A DNA stretch of 47,951 nt from Nitrospirota bacterium (GTDB lineage Bacteria > Nitrospirota > Thermodesulfovibrionia > Thermodesulfovibrionales > UBA6898): positions 1-47,951 of the forward strand of contig JAKAIE010000012.1 of the NCBI GenBank assembly GCA_021814475.1, read 5' to 3'. The translations under genes were made by a program, and so were the position numbers. Below are positions 32,010 to 40,717 of this stretch, in pieces (the stretch's first letter is position 1; each line of letters opens with the position of its first letter). Under the pieces are notes generated by a model, which made no database searches, was not told the origin of the DNA, and was given only the letters and a program-made list of their open reading frames with translations.

Positions 32010-34631
32010 ATGAAAAATGAACCATATATCACACCCGCGCAGGCTGGCCGGCAGCATCACCTGCTGACGGACAGCCTGTTTGCCCAGTGGGTAATCCTCG
32101 GCTCGGCGCTGCTGTTCATGGCCGCGTTGACCGGATATCACATCTACGACGATTACCATAATGTGACGCGCCACGAAAAGAGCCGTCTGCTGACACAGGC
32201 AAGGGTCATCTCCAGCAACATGGAGAGGCAACTGGACTCGGCAAGCCGTACACTGACCGGTCTCGTGCAGGACATGGAGTATTTCCGCAGACCAGGCGGC
32301 CTGCCGTGGGCTGGCCGAAGCCTTCGGGCGCTGCGCGACGCGCTGCCCGGCGTCCGGACGATACTCATTGCGGACGCCGGAGGCTTCGTGACCGCGTCGA
32401 ACCGGGCCGAGCTTATCGGCAAGGATTTCAGCATGCGCGATTACTTTGAGATACCCCGCCTGAAACGGGATCCTTCGGTTCTCTATGTCTCACCGCCTTT
32501 CGAGACTGTCCTCGGATCTTTCGTCATCAATGTCACCAGGATCATCTCCGGCCCGCACGGAGAGTTCCGCGGCGTCGTCACGGCTGCTCTCGACCCGGAC
32601 TACTTCGCCGTCCTGCTCTCATCGGTCCTCTACGCCCCCGACATGTCGAGCGCGATCGAACACGGCAACGGCATCCGCTTCATGATAGTGCCCGCGCAGA
32701 AAGGGCAGCCGGGGCTGAACCTCGCCGTTCCGGGGTCTCTCTTCAGCCGGCATATGGAGAGCGGCAACAAAGAGAGCGTACTGACAGGCAGGAGCGTCTC
32801 GGAGGGTGACGAGCGCCTGATGGCCCTGCGCACCGTAAGCCCTGCCGGACTGAAGATGGACAGGCCTCTTGTAGTGGCGGTGAGCCGGAGCCGTGACGCC
32901 ATCTATGCCGATTGGCGCAGGGAGGCTTCGATGCACACCTTCCTTCTCCTTCTCATAAGCCTTCCCGCCGTGATAGGCCTTCTGCTGCATCAGCATCGGC
33001 AGAGGGAATTCGAGACGCAGGCGAAACAGGCAGACCTACGCATACAAAGGAGCCGGGAACTATTCAGGACACTTTTTGAAACCGCCAATGACGCCATCTT
33101 TATTCTGCGTGCCGACGGCGCATTCATCGACATCAACAGGACCGCGCACGAGAGGCTCGGATACGGGAAAGAAGAGATGCTCGGGATGCAACTTTCCGAT
33201 ATCGACTCCCCGGAGTTCGCCCGGAGGGTTCCGGAACGCCTCGCGTCTCTCAGGGAGCACGGCCACGCGGTGTTCGAGTCCGCCCACCGGAGAAAAGACG
33301 GGTCCGTCATGCCGGTCGAGATCAGCTCACGGCTCGTCTCCCTGGCGGGAGAACAGATGATGTTCAGCGTGGTACGCGACATTACCGAGCGGAAGAAGGC
33401 TGAACGGCAGGCCCTGCACAGCGAGGCCCGCCTGAGAACCCTGCTTGAGATATCACAGTACAGGGCTGCAGACGTTCAGGACCTTCTCGATTTTGCCCTC
33501 CACCAGGTCCTGAGTCTCACGGAAAGCCCTATCGGCTACATCTATTTCTATGACGAGAAAAAGCACGAGTTTTCGCTCAACAGCTGGTCGAAGGATGTCA
33601 TGAAGGAGTGCCTGATCGTCGAGAAGAAGACCTGCTACGAACTGTCAAAGACCGGGATATGGGGAGAGGCGGTCCGACAGCGGAAACCGGTCATGCTGAA
33701 CGACTTCGCAGCGTCGCATCCGCTAAAAAAGGGATACCCGGAAGGGCATGTGCCGTTGCGGAGATATCTGACCATCCCCGTCTTCCTGGAGGACCGGATA
33801 GTGGCGGTCGTAGGCGTCGCAAACAAGGAGACGGATTATTCCGGGGATGATGTGGGAGAACTGACGGTCGTCATGGACGCGGTCTGGAAGATCGTCGAGA
33901 AGCAGGAGTCCGAGCGCAAGCTCGCTGCCTATGCCTCCGCGCTGGAGCGCAGCAACCGGGAACTGGAGCAGTTCGCCTACGTGGCCTCCCACGACCTCCA
34001 GGAGCCCCTCCGGAAGATCGCGGGCTTCACCGAACTTCTTTCGAGCCGGTATGCGGACAGGTTCGATGAAAAGGCCTTCACCTTTATGGAATATATCGTG
34101 GACGGCGCCAAACGCATGCAGAGCCTGATCAACGACCTGCTCACGTTCTCGCGGGTGATGACGCACGGCAAAGAACCCGGGGAGACCGACTGCAACAAGG
34201 TGCTTGAGAGGGTACTGCGGGATATGGAACTGACGATACATGAACACCACGCGGAGATCCTCTGTGACGGCCTGCCCGTGATCACGGCCGACAGCACGCA
34301 GATAGGCCAGCTGCTCCAGAATCTCATCGGCAACGCGATCAAGTACCACGGACAAGACCCGCCGCAGGTGAAGATAGCCGCCGCGTTGAAAGACGCCGAA
34401 TGGCTCTTCTCCGTGGCGGACAACGGCATCGGCATCGCTCCGGAGTATTTCGACCGGATCTTCGTCCTGTTTCAGCGGCTGCATACGAGGACCGAGTACT
34501 CGGGAACCGGCATCGGTCTGGCGGTCTGCAAAAGGATCGTGGAGAGACATGGCGGAAGGATATGGGTCGAGTCTGAGCCTGCCAGGGGCTCGACATTTTA
34601 TTTTACAATACCGGCCAAGGGAGGCGTATAA
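32010..34631 (+). CDS. Membrane sensor histidine kinase (Cache-PAS-GAF)
   Basis: The 873-residue kinase has membrane helices at about 27-46 and 308-328 around a large periplasmic Cache-like domain (VRTILIADAGGFVTASNRAE, RDYFEIPRLKRDPSVLYVSP). A PAS domain follows (about 345-465) and a GAF_2 domain (about 475-630; SPIGYIYFYDEKKHEFSL). The HisKA domain has His661 in VASHDLQEPLRKIAGF. The HATPase domain has NLIGNAIKY, DNGIGIAPE and GTGIGLAVC. It is followed after 3 bases by a receiver protein and after a further 3 by a second, so the three are one signalling operon. The ligand of the Cache domain is unknown. Confidence 0.93.
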   Translation: MKNEPYITPAQAGRQHHLLTDSLFAQWVILGSALLFMAALTGYHIYDDYHNVTRHEKSRLLTQARVISSNMERQLDSASRTLTGLVQDMEYFRRPGGLPWAGRSLRALRDALPGVRTILIADAGGFVTASNRAELIGKDFSMRDYFEIPRLKRDPSVLYVSPPFETVLGSFVINVTRIISGPHGEFRGVVTAALDPDYFAVLLSSVLYAPDMSSAIEHGNGIRFMIVPAQKGQPGLNLAVPGSLFSRHMESGNKESVLTGRSVSEGDERLMALRTVSPAGLKMDRPLVVAVSRSRDAIYADWRREASMHTFLLLLISLPAVIGLLLHQHRQREFETQAKQADLRIQRSRELFRTLFETANDAIFILRADGAFIDINRTAHERLGYGKEEMLGMQLSDIDSPEFARRVPERLASLREHGHAVFESAHRRKDGSVMPVEISSRLVSLAGEQMMFSVVRDITERKKAERQALHSEARLRTLLEISQYRAADVQDLLDFALHQVLSLTESPIGYIYFYDEKKHEFSLNSWSKDVMKECLIVEKKTCYELSKTGIWGEAVRQRKPVMLNDFAASHPLKKGYPEGHVPLRRYLTIPVFLEDRIVAVVGVANKETDYSGDDVGELTVVMDAVWKIVEKQESERKLAAYASALERSNRELEQFAYVASHDLQEPLRKIAGFTELLSSRYADRFDEKAFTFMEYIVDGAKRMQSLINDLLTFSRVMTHGKEPGETDCNKVLERVLRDMELTIHEHHAEILCDGLPVITADSTQIGQLLQNLIGNAIKYHGQDPPQVKIAAALKDAEWLFSVADNGIGIAPEYFDRIFVLFQRLHTRTEYSGTGIGLAVCKRIVERHGGRIWVESEPARGSTFYFTIPAKGGV

Positions 34632-34634
34632 GAC

Positions 34635-35081
34635 ATGGACAGGCGAAAGGAAGTCGATATACTGCTTGTGGAAGACGACCCCGGCGACGTGGAATTGACC
34701 AGGGAAGGCCTGAAAGAAGGAAAGATGCTGGTCAACCTCCATACGGTGGACGATGGCATAAAGGCCCTCCGTTATCTCAGGAGGCAGGCGCCCTATACAG
34801 ATGCCGTCAGACCCGATATTATCCTTCTGGACCTGAACCTTCCTAGAATGGACGGAAGGGAGACGCTGAAGGAGATAAAGTCGGACGAGGCCCTGAGGTG
34901 CATACCGGTCGTGGTCCTGACAACGTCCGAGGCGGAGACCGACGTAGTGAAGTGCTATGATCTGGGCGCCAACTGTTACATTGCGAAACCGGTCGGCTTC
35001 GATGCCTTCAAGACTGTCGTGCAGTCGTTTGAGGATTTCTGGTTTACCCTGGTGAAGATACCGGGAAAAGAAAGGCTGTAA
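34635..35081 (+). CDS. Response regulator, Rcp1-like single receiver
   Basis: The 148-residue receiver protein has the acidic pair EDDPGD near the N terminus, phospho-acceptor Asp in [14 protein letters not shown] (about residue 68), Thr switch VLTTSEAE and Lys in [11 protein letters not shown]. The long insert between helix 1 and strand 3 and the LPRMDG phrase are typical of Rcp1-like regulators that pair with PAS/GAF kinases carrying this H-box. It has no output domain. Start and stop lie 3 bases from both neighbours, which supports co-translation with the large kinase. Confidence 0.93.
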   Translation: MDRRKEVDILLVEDDPGDVELTREGLKEGKMLVNLHTVDDGIKALRYLRRQAPYTDAVRPDIILLDLNLPRMDGRETLKEIKSDEALRCIPVVVLTTSEAETDVVKCYDLGANCYIAKPVGFDAFKTVVQSFEDFWFTLVKIPGKERL

Positions 35082-35084
35082 ACA

Positions 35085-35720
35085 ATGAACGCTGAGACAT
35101 CAGGGGAAGACTCTTCCGGGATCAGCCTCCTGCTCGTCGAAGACGATCAGGGAGATGCATTGCTGATCAGGGAGATGCTGTCAAAGGTGGACGAACAGAT
35201 CCATATCCACCACTGCGAACGGCTTTCTGAAGCGCTGGAGATGGTTTCCGGCGGGGGGTACGACATCGCGCTGCTTGACCTGGCCCTGCCCGACAGCTAC
35301 GGGCTCGGAACTGTAAGAAAGATGTACTCGCAGAACATGGATCTGCCGCTGATCGTGCTCACGGGATTGTCCGACGAAAAGACAGGCATCGAGGCGGTGA
35401 AGGAAGGTGCCCAGGATTATCTCGTCAAAGACCAGATCAACGGAAGACTCCTTGCCAAATCGATCCTGTATGCGATAGAGCGCAAACGGATAGAGAATGA
35501 GAAACAGCGGCTCATCGGCGAACTCCGGGATGCCATGGCCAGGGTAAAGGTACTCAGCGGCCTGCTGCCGATCTGCTCATCCTGCAAGAAGATACGGGAC
35601 GACAGGGGATACTGGAACCAGATCGAATCGTTTGTGCGCGAACATTCCGAGGCAGAGTTCAGCCATGGCATCTGCCCCGATTGTGCCAGGAAACTCTATC
35701 CCGAGCTTTATGGCAATTGA
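35085..35720 (+). CDS. Response regulator with C-terminal Cys-rich CSSCKK motif
   Basis: The 211-residue protein has a receiver domain (EDDQGDA, ALLDLALPDSYG with acceptor Asp, VKDQING with Lys), a linking helix (about 135-160) and a C-terminal segment LLPICSSCKKIRDDRGYWNQ followed by FSHGICPDCARKLYPELYG. That segment, with CxxC and CxxC pairs, recurs at the ends of many receiver and kinase proteins and probably binds a metal such as zinc. Its function is unknown. As the third gene of the kinase operon it may act as a second phosphoryl acceptor or as a phosphate sink. Confidence 0.9.
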   Translation: MNAETSGEDSSGISLLLVEDDQGDALLIREMLSKVDEQIHIHHCERLSEALEMVSGGGYDIALLDLALPDSYGLGTVRKMYSQNMDLPLIVLTGLSDEKTGIEAVKEGAQDYLVKDQINGRLLAKSILYAIERKRIENEKQRLIGELRDAMARVKVLSGLLPICSSCKKIRDDRGYWNQIESFVREHSEAEFSHGICPDCARKLYPELYGN

Positions 35721-35855
35721 CGACACTGATTGATGAGTTGAGCTTAAAAAACAGCAAAAAAAAGACAGCTATACCGATTATCAGGTAAGCAATGGAAGGG
35801 GATTTGTTATAATCGAATTACACATAAAATAAACGATGAGCAGGAGATAATAACC

Positions 35856-36506
35856 ATGAAAATCATCGCACTCAACGGAAGTCCAAGGAAAAAAAACAAC
35901 ACGGCAACCCTTTTGGAATATGCGCTTAAAGGCGCTGCCTCACGGGGAGCCACCACGGAACTTATCCATCTGTATGATCTGGACTACAAGGGCTGCATCA
36001 GCTGTTTTGCCTGTAAGACCAAAGGCGGGAAAAGTTACGGCAGGTGTGCTGTTCAGGATGACCTCACACCAGTGTTCAGCAGAATCGAGGCATCTGATGG
36101 CATCATCCTGGGTTCCCCAATATACTATGGAACTGTATCGGGAGAAATGAAATCGTTCATGGAACGGTTACTCTTTCCTTATACGGAATATACCTCTGCT
36201 TATTCATCAGTTTTCCCAAGGAAGATTAAGGCAGGGTTTATCTATACTATGAATGTCCCAGAGGATATGATGCAGGAAATTGGCTACCCTCAACAGTTCA
36301 AGCTTCATCAGGCGACACTCCAGAGAATATTTGGGGCTTCTGAGTATATGTGCAGCACTGACACCTATCAGTTTGATGATTATTCAAAATACGTATCAAG
36401 CCGCTTTGACCCTGAGAAGAAACTTCAGAGGCATAAGGAAATATTCCCGCAGGATTGTGAAAAAGCCTTCCTAATGGGGGCAAGGTTTGCAGAAGAAGGT
36501 GAGTGA
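35856..36506 (+). CDS. Flavodoxin-like NAD(P)H:FMN oxidoreductase family protein
   Basis: The 216-residue protein starts MKIIALNGSPRKKNNTATLL, the phosphate-binding loop of NADPH-dependent FMN reductases and iron-sulfur flavoproteins. It continues with a Cys cluster (CISCFACKTKGGKSYGRC) and GSPIYYGTVSGEMKSFMER, typical flavodoxin-fold FMN contacts. The Cys set is related to the cluster region of iron-sulfur flavoproteins but the spacing is looser, so an Fe-S centre is uncertain. AGGAG lies 11 bases before the ATG. Its base composition is more AT-rich than its neighbours', a hint of later acquisition. A coding-like stretch of 37 codons continues in frame after its TGA. Confidence 0.85.
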   Translation: MKIIALNGSPRKKNNTATLLEYALKGAASRGATTELIHLYDLDYKGCISCFACKTKGGKSYGRCAVQDDLTPVFSRIEASDGIILGSPIYYGTVSGEMKSFMERLLFPYTEYTSAYSSVFPRKIKAGFIYTMNVPEDMMQEIGYPQQFKLHQATLQRIFGASEYMCSTDTYQFDDYSKYVSSRFDPEKKLQRHKEIFPQDCEKAFLMGARFAEEGE

Positions 36507-36563
36507 GGTTTGGGCTATATCCCAAATCGCCATGGCACCACTTTCCGGCATGATGCCCATAAG

Positions 36564-36618
36564 GCCGTAAGGGAGATTGACGAAAAACTAAACCAGCCTG
36601 ACTATCAGCCCTTACGGC
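36564..36618. repeat. 10-bp perfect inverted repeat downstream of flavodoxin gene
   Basis: GCCGTAAGGG (36564-36573) and CCCTTACGGC (36609-36618) are exact complements around a 35-base spacer. It may be a 3'-end structure of the flavodoxin transcript, or it may separate it from the convergent tRNA gene. Confidence 0.6.
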
Positions 36619-36648
36619 AATGAACCTATGAAACCTTTGTGTTTGTAA

Positions 36649-36725
36649 TGGCGCGCCTGACAGGATTCGAACCTGTGGCCTACTGCTTAGAAGGCAGTTG
36701 CTCTATCCAGCTGAGCTACAGGCGC
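36649..36725 (-). tRNA. tRNA-Arg (anticodon TCT)
   Basis: The minus strand folds as a complete cloverleaf. The acceptor stem GCGCCTG pairs with CAGGCGC, the D arm is GCTC/GAGC, the anticodon stem ACTGC/GCAGT encloses loop CTTCTAA (anticodon TCT), and the T arm is ACAGG-TTCGAAT-CCTGT. Discriminator G and CCA are encoded (CCA at 36649-36651). It decodes AGA, and AGG by wobble. No other tRNA was found in the window. Confidence 0.96.
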
Positions 36726-36903
36726 ATATGAAAAAAAGAAGAAAAGCACTGTCCCGGCAACAAAATCATACACAGTCACACCCTTCAGGGCGAAGCAGGA
36801 TTCCGGACAGCCCGGCATGACCCAATTCAGTATTCGCTTGCCGGAGCACTAATTATAAGAAGTATACAAAAAACCTGTCAACAAAACGACGGAGCAGCGT
36901 CTC

Positions 36904-38277
36904 CTAGTAATTTTCTATCCCGTAGTCTTTTATCTTGGTCAGGAGGGTCTTGTAGCTGACTCTGAGCATTTCCGCCGCCCGGGTCTTGTTCCCCCGGGTC
37001 TCCTTCAGCGCCCGGACTATCCTCTCTGTCTCGGCGATCCGGGTCGCCTCCTTTGTGGTCTCCTCAAGAGGCCCCTCCATCGGAAGGTTCTGAAGGGTGC
37101 TCTCGAAGGAAAGCCGTCTGCTCAGGATAATATGTTCCGGCAGGATCGTATCCCCGTCGCACAGGATGATCGCCCGCTCTATGCAGTTTTCGAGCTCCCG
37201 GACATTCCCCTTCCAGGGGTAGCACATGAGGAGACCGAGCGCCTCGGGCGAGATCTTCCTGGCCGGGGCCTTCAGTTCAGTGGAATATCTGTTGATAAAG
37301 AAATCGACCAGCACCGGGATATCGTCCTTTCTCTCGCGCAGAGGCGGGACGGTAATCGGAAACACGTTCAACCGGTAGAAGAGGTCCTCCCGGAACGTCC
37401 GTTCCTCGACAGCCTTTTCAAGGTCCTTGTTGCTGGCCGCCACAACTCGGACATCGATCGCCACCGGCCGGAGCCCGCCGACACGTTCGATCTCCTCCTC
37501 CTGGAGCACCCTCAGCAGTTTCGTCTGGAGGCCGGCGTCCATCTCAGCAATCTCATCGAGGAAGATAGTCCCCCTGTCGGCGAGTTCGAACTTCCCGATC
37601 TTTCGGGCATCCGCGCCGGTAAACGAGCCTTTTTCATGGCCGAAGAGTTCGCTTTCGAGGAGTTCCTTCGGGATCGCCGCGCAGTTGATCGGCACAAAGG
37701 GATAGGCATGCCTGGGGCTCAGGTTATGGATCGCCCGGGCAAAGAGTTCCTTACCTGTGCCGCTTTCGCCCAGGAGAAGGACTGTCGTCTTTCCCTGCGC
37801 GACCTTCCGGACCTTCTGTGCCGCGTCCGTCACCGCAGAGCTCTTTCCGATGATCTGGCGTCCCCATACCTTCGAGGAGAGTTCGTCCCTGAGGAGCATG
37901 TTTTCGGTGAGCAGCCTCCGCGTCTCCAGTGCCCTTTTGATCAGCAGCAACAGATGATCCAGGTCAAATGGTTTTGTGATAAAGTCATAGGCACCCTCCC
38001 TCATCGCACTGACAGCAGTCTCTATCGTCCCGAAGGCGGTCATCATGATCACCGGCACTGCGGGGTTCTCGGCCTTCGATGCCTTCAGCACCTCGATCCC
38101 GTCTTTTCTGGGAAGCTTCAGGTCGGAGATGACCAGATCGAAATCCCCCTCCCGCAGCATTCTGATCCCCTCGGCCCCGTCCCTGGCGATGACGATCCTG
38201 TACCCCTCTGCCTCAAGCGTCTCCCTCAGCATCTGCGCCATCGATTCCTTGTCCTCTACAAGCAGGAGTGTCTGCAT
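36904..38277 (-). CDS. Sigma-54-dependent response regulator (NtrC family)
   Basis: From the ATG at 38275-38277 (GAGG upstream) the protein is 457 residues. It has a receiver domain with Asp52 (VISDLKLPRKDG), a sigma-54 AAA+ domain with Walker A GESGTGKE, the sigma-54 contact loop GSFTGA, Walker B GTIFLDEI and RVVAASNKDL, and a Fis-type helix-turn-helix (KTRAAEMLRVSYKTLLTKI). It activates sigma-54 promoters when phosphorylated. No histidine kinase is adjacent. The nearest genes are methylthio-nucleoside phosphorylase (4 bases upstream on the same strand) and tRNA-Arg. The in-frame extension to 38340 lies inside the phosphorylase gene and precedes the ribosome site. Confidence 0.93.
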   Translation of the reverse strand: MQTLLLVEDKESMAQMLRETLEAEGYRIVIARDGAEGIRMLREGDFDLVISDLKLPRKDGIEVLKASKAENPAVPVIMMTAFGTIETAVSAMREGAYDFITKPFDLDHLLLLIKRALETRRLLTENMLLRDELSSKVWGRQIIGKSSAVTDAAQKVRKVAQGKTTVLLLGESGTGKELFARAIHNLSPRHAYPFVPINCAAIPKELLESELFGHEKGSFTGADARKIGKFELADRGTIFLDEIAEMDAGLQTKLLRVLQEEEIERVGGLRPVAIDVRVVAASNKDLEKAVEERTFREDLFYRLNVFPITVPPLRERKDDIPVLVDFFINRYSTELKAPARKISPEALGLLMCYPWKGNVRELENCIERAIILCDGDTILPEHIILSRRLSFESTLQNLPMEGPLEETTKEATRIAETERIVRALKETRGNKTRAAEMLRVSYKTLLTKIKDYGIENY

Positions 38278-38281
38278 GCCG

Positions 38282-39067
38282 CTACATCCTCGCCTCGTCA
38301 AGCGCCCCGCGACAGGAACAGGAAGGCTCCTCAAAGTCAAGACCGAAAAAATGGAGGAGGACCGTCCGCAGCTTTTCCTCGGACAGCGCCATCATCTCCT
38401 TCACCTCGGCCGAAGACAGCCTGTTGCCGGATATGCCGGCCGCGGCGTTCGTCACTACCGAAATCCCGGCGTAGCAGATACCGGCCTCCCTCGCAAGGGC
38501 CGCCTCGGGCATAGCTGTCATGCCGACGATATCAGCACCCCATGCGGCAAAGGCCCTGATCTCGGCAGCGCTCTCGAGCCTCGGCCCATCTACGCAGATA
38601 TAGGTGGCGGTGGGGATCACCCCGATCCCGGCCTTCCCTGACGAGGCGATCACATACCTCCTGAGATCCGGGCAGAACGGTGCGGTGAAATCCACATGCA
38701 CCACTTCGTCCCCGTCAAAAAAGGTAGAGACCCTGCCGCTCGTATGATCGAGCACCTGGTCCGGGACAGCGAGTATTCCGGGTTTCATACCTGGACTGAT
38801 GCCGCCGACGGCCCCCACCGACAGGAGTCTGGTCACTCCGAGCCTCCTGAAGCCGTTGATATTGGCCCGGTAATTTATACGGTGCGGCTGGATCGTGTGG
38901 CAGGCGCCGTGCCTCGGCAGGAATGCGATCTCCCTGCCTGCAAGCCTGCCGATCCGGTATGCGTCCGAGGGGTCTCCGTAAGGTGTCGTGACCTTCCGCA
39001 CCCCGCTAATCTCAAGTCCCGGAATGTCGTATACGCCGCTTCCGCCGATGACGCCGAATTCGGGCAT
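38282..39067 (-). CDS. Methylthio-nucleoside phosphorylase, MTIP-like
   Basis: The 261-residue enzyme belongs to the PNP/MTAP family: GGSGVYDI phosphate loop, RHGACHTIQPHRINYRANI, SVGAVGGISPGM, GPRLESAAEIRAF and MTAMPEAALAREAGICYA. MTAP enzymes for methylthioadenosine have TTVPE and Asp residues (ATDYD) at the purine pocket. This protein has TAMPEAALARE and VVTNAAAG, with Asn where Asp binds the 6-amino group. That pattern fits 6-oxopurine preference, as in the methylthioinosine phosphorylase of Pseudomonas. It would recycle methylthio-ribose from the SAM/polyamine salvage path. A Cys-rich tail (SCSCRG) is unusual. The substrate assignment is inference. Confidence 0.85.
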   Translation of the reverse strand: MPEFGVIGGSGVYDIPGLEISGVRKVTTPYGDPSDAYRIGRLAGREIAFLPRHGACHTIQPHRINYRANINGFRRLGVTRLLSVGAVGGISPGMKPGILAVPDQVLDHTSGRVSTFFDGDEVVHVDFTAPFCPDLRRYVIASSGKAGIGVIPTATYICVDGPRLESAAEIRAFAAWGADIVGMTAMPEAALAREAGICYAGISVVTNAAAGISGNRLSSAEVKEMMALSEEKLRTVLLHFFGLDFEEPSCSCRGALDEARM

Positions 39068-39186
39068 TTCGCCTCTGGCCTCCTTTCGTCTCTGACTGCG
39101 GTATTTAGTGCTATAATAGAAAACATTGCGGTTTTTTTCATCTTATTTGTGGCCATAGACTGAATTGAACGGAAGGCAACCTGACC

Positions 39187-40584
39187 ATGCTTGATCCCTC
39201 ACTGCTTCAGAAGATCATAGGAAAAGCCCTTGCAAACGGTGGCGAGTACGCCGACGTGTACGTGGAGTTACGCGAGACGACCGCCCTGGTCGTCGAAGAC
39301 GGAAAGCTCGAAAAGGTGATCACCGGCAGCGAGGCCGGGGTCGGCATAAGACTGATCTGTGAAGGAAAGACCTCGTATGCCTTCAGCAACGACTTCGCCC
39401 CGGAGGCGCTGCTCGCGGCAGCCGCGGAGGTCAATGCGGCTTCAGGCAGGGGTGCAAGCAAAGAGGGCAGGGACTGGTTGATCAATCTAAGTGTCAGGAG
39501 ACCCTCGGTGGCATTTCCCATAGAGCTTCCTCCGTCGGAGATACCCCTTGAACGCAAGATTGGGCTCGTCAGAAATTCTGACAGGACCGCCAGGGCCTTT
39601 GACAACAGGATAAGACAGGTCACCGTGATCTACAGGGATTCGCTCCAGAAGGTCCAGATAGTGACCTCGGAGGGAACTATCTCCCTGGACGACAGGGTCC
39701 ACAGTACCGCTGTCGTCCAGGTCGTTGCATCGGACGGCACAGTGGTCCAGACAGGATACGAACCACTCGGGGGCTTCGCCGGATTCGAATTATTCGCCCG
39801 AAATGACTTCGAGGCCCTCAGCGCGAGGGCAGCCCGGCGCGCGGTGATGATGCTCGGCGCGCGGAAATCCCCAGGAGGCAGGATGCCTGTAGTCATCTCG
39901 TCGAGCGCAGGCGGGACGATGATCCATGAGGCTATCGGCCACGGACTCGAGGCTGACCTTGCCCGGCAGGGGCTCTCCGTCTTCTCCGACAGGATCGGCA
40001 CTCAGGTGGCATCGAACCTTGTCACCGTGGTTGATGATGCGACCATGCCGGGCAGCAGGGGCTCATACGGGTTTGACGACGAGGGCGTCCCGTCCCGGAA
40101 AACCGTGCTTGTGGAAAACGGAATACTCAAAACATATCTCTACGATCGCCTGTCGGCCATGAAAAATCATGCGGATTCGACCGGCAACGGCAGGCGCGAA
40201 TCCGCGCGTCACAGGCCGATACCCAGGATGTCAAACACCTATATCGCCCCAGGGTCAACCCCCCCGGAAAAGATCGTCTCTTCTCTGGACAGGGGACTTC
40301 TCGTCACGAAGATGGGCGGAGGCCAGGTCAACACAGTGACCGGAGACTTTGTATTCGAGGTTCAGGAGGGGTACCTGATAGAAAACGGCCAGGCCGGGGA
40401 TCCTGTGCGGGAGGCGACCCTGACCGGGAACGGACCTCAGGTGCTGATGTCAGTCGACATGGTCGGCACCGATCTCGGCTTCTCGATAGGGACCTGCGGC
40501 AAGGATGCCCAGGGCGTTCCTGTCTCGGACGGAATGCCCACGGTCAGGATCCCGGAAATGGTCGTCGGCGGGGCCTGCGGATAG
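39187..40584 (+). CDS. tldD: TldD-family metalloprotease
   Basis: The 465-residue protein matches TldD: an N-terminal domain with ANGGEYADVYVELRET and a glycine-rich start, then the metal-binding motif HEAIGHGLE (His247, Glu248, His252) and a C-terminal domain with ENGILKTYLYDRLSA, MSNTYIAPG and GGGQVN. TldD/TldE complexes cleave small peptides such as microcin and PQQ precursors and degrade CcdA. No PmbA/TldE partner is in the window, although the two are often paired. It is divergent from the phosphorylase (119-bp spacer with a TATAAT-like element at 39112-39117). Confidence 0.92.
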   Translation: MLDPSLLQKIIGKALANGGEYADVYVELRETTALVVEDGKLEKVITGSEAGVGIRLICEGKTSYAFSNDFAPEALLAAAAEVNAASGRGASKEGRDWLINLSVRRPSVAFPIELPPSEIPLERKIGLVRNSDRTARAFDNRIRQVTVIYRDSLQKVQIVTSEGTISLDDRVHSTAVVQVVASDGTVVQTGYEPLGGFAGFELFARNDFEALSARAARRAVMMLGARKSPGGRMPVVISSSAGGTMIHEAIGHGLEADLARQGLSVFSDRIGTQVASNLVTVVDDATMPGSRGSYGFDDEGVPSRKTVLVENGILKTYLYDRLSAMKNHADSTGNGRRESARHRPIPRMSNTYIAPGSTPPEKIVSSLDRGLLVTKMGGGQVNTVTGDFVFEVQEGYLIENGQAGDPVREATLTGNGPQVLMSVDMVGTDLGFSIGTCGKDAQGVPVSDGMPTVRIPEMVVGGACG

Positions 40585-40717
40585 CGCCATACCTCCTGGC
40601 ACTGTGTCATCCGCTCTACAACTGAGGATATTTATCTACACCCCCTCCCTACCAACAGCCTGATTTCAATAGCTATGCAATCTGGCATTGCAATTGCATA
40701 ACCTCATAATTGTAATT

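Noticed and set aside
36504-36506. TGA of the flavodoxin gene read as selenocysteine
   Set aside because: No SECIS-like hairpin directly after the codon and no Cys/Sec position expected there in the family.
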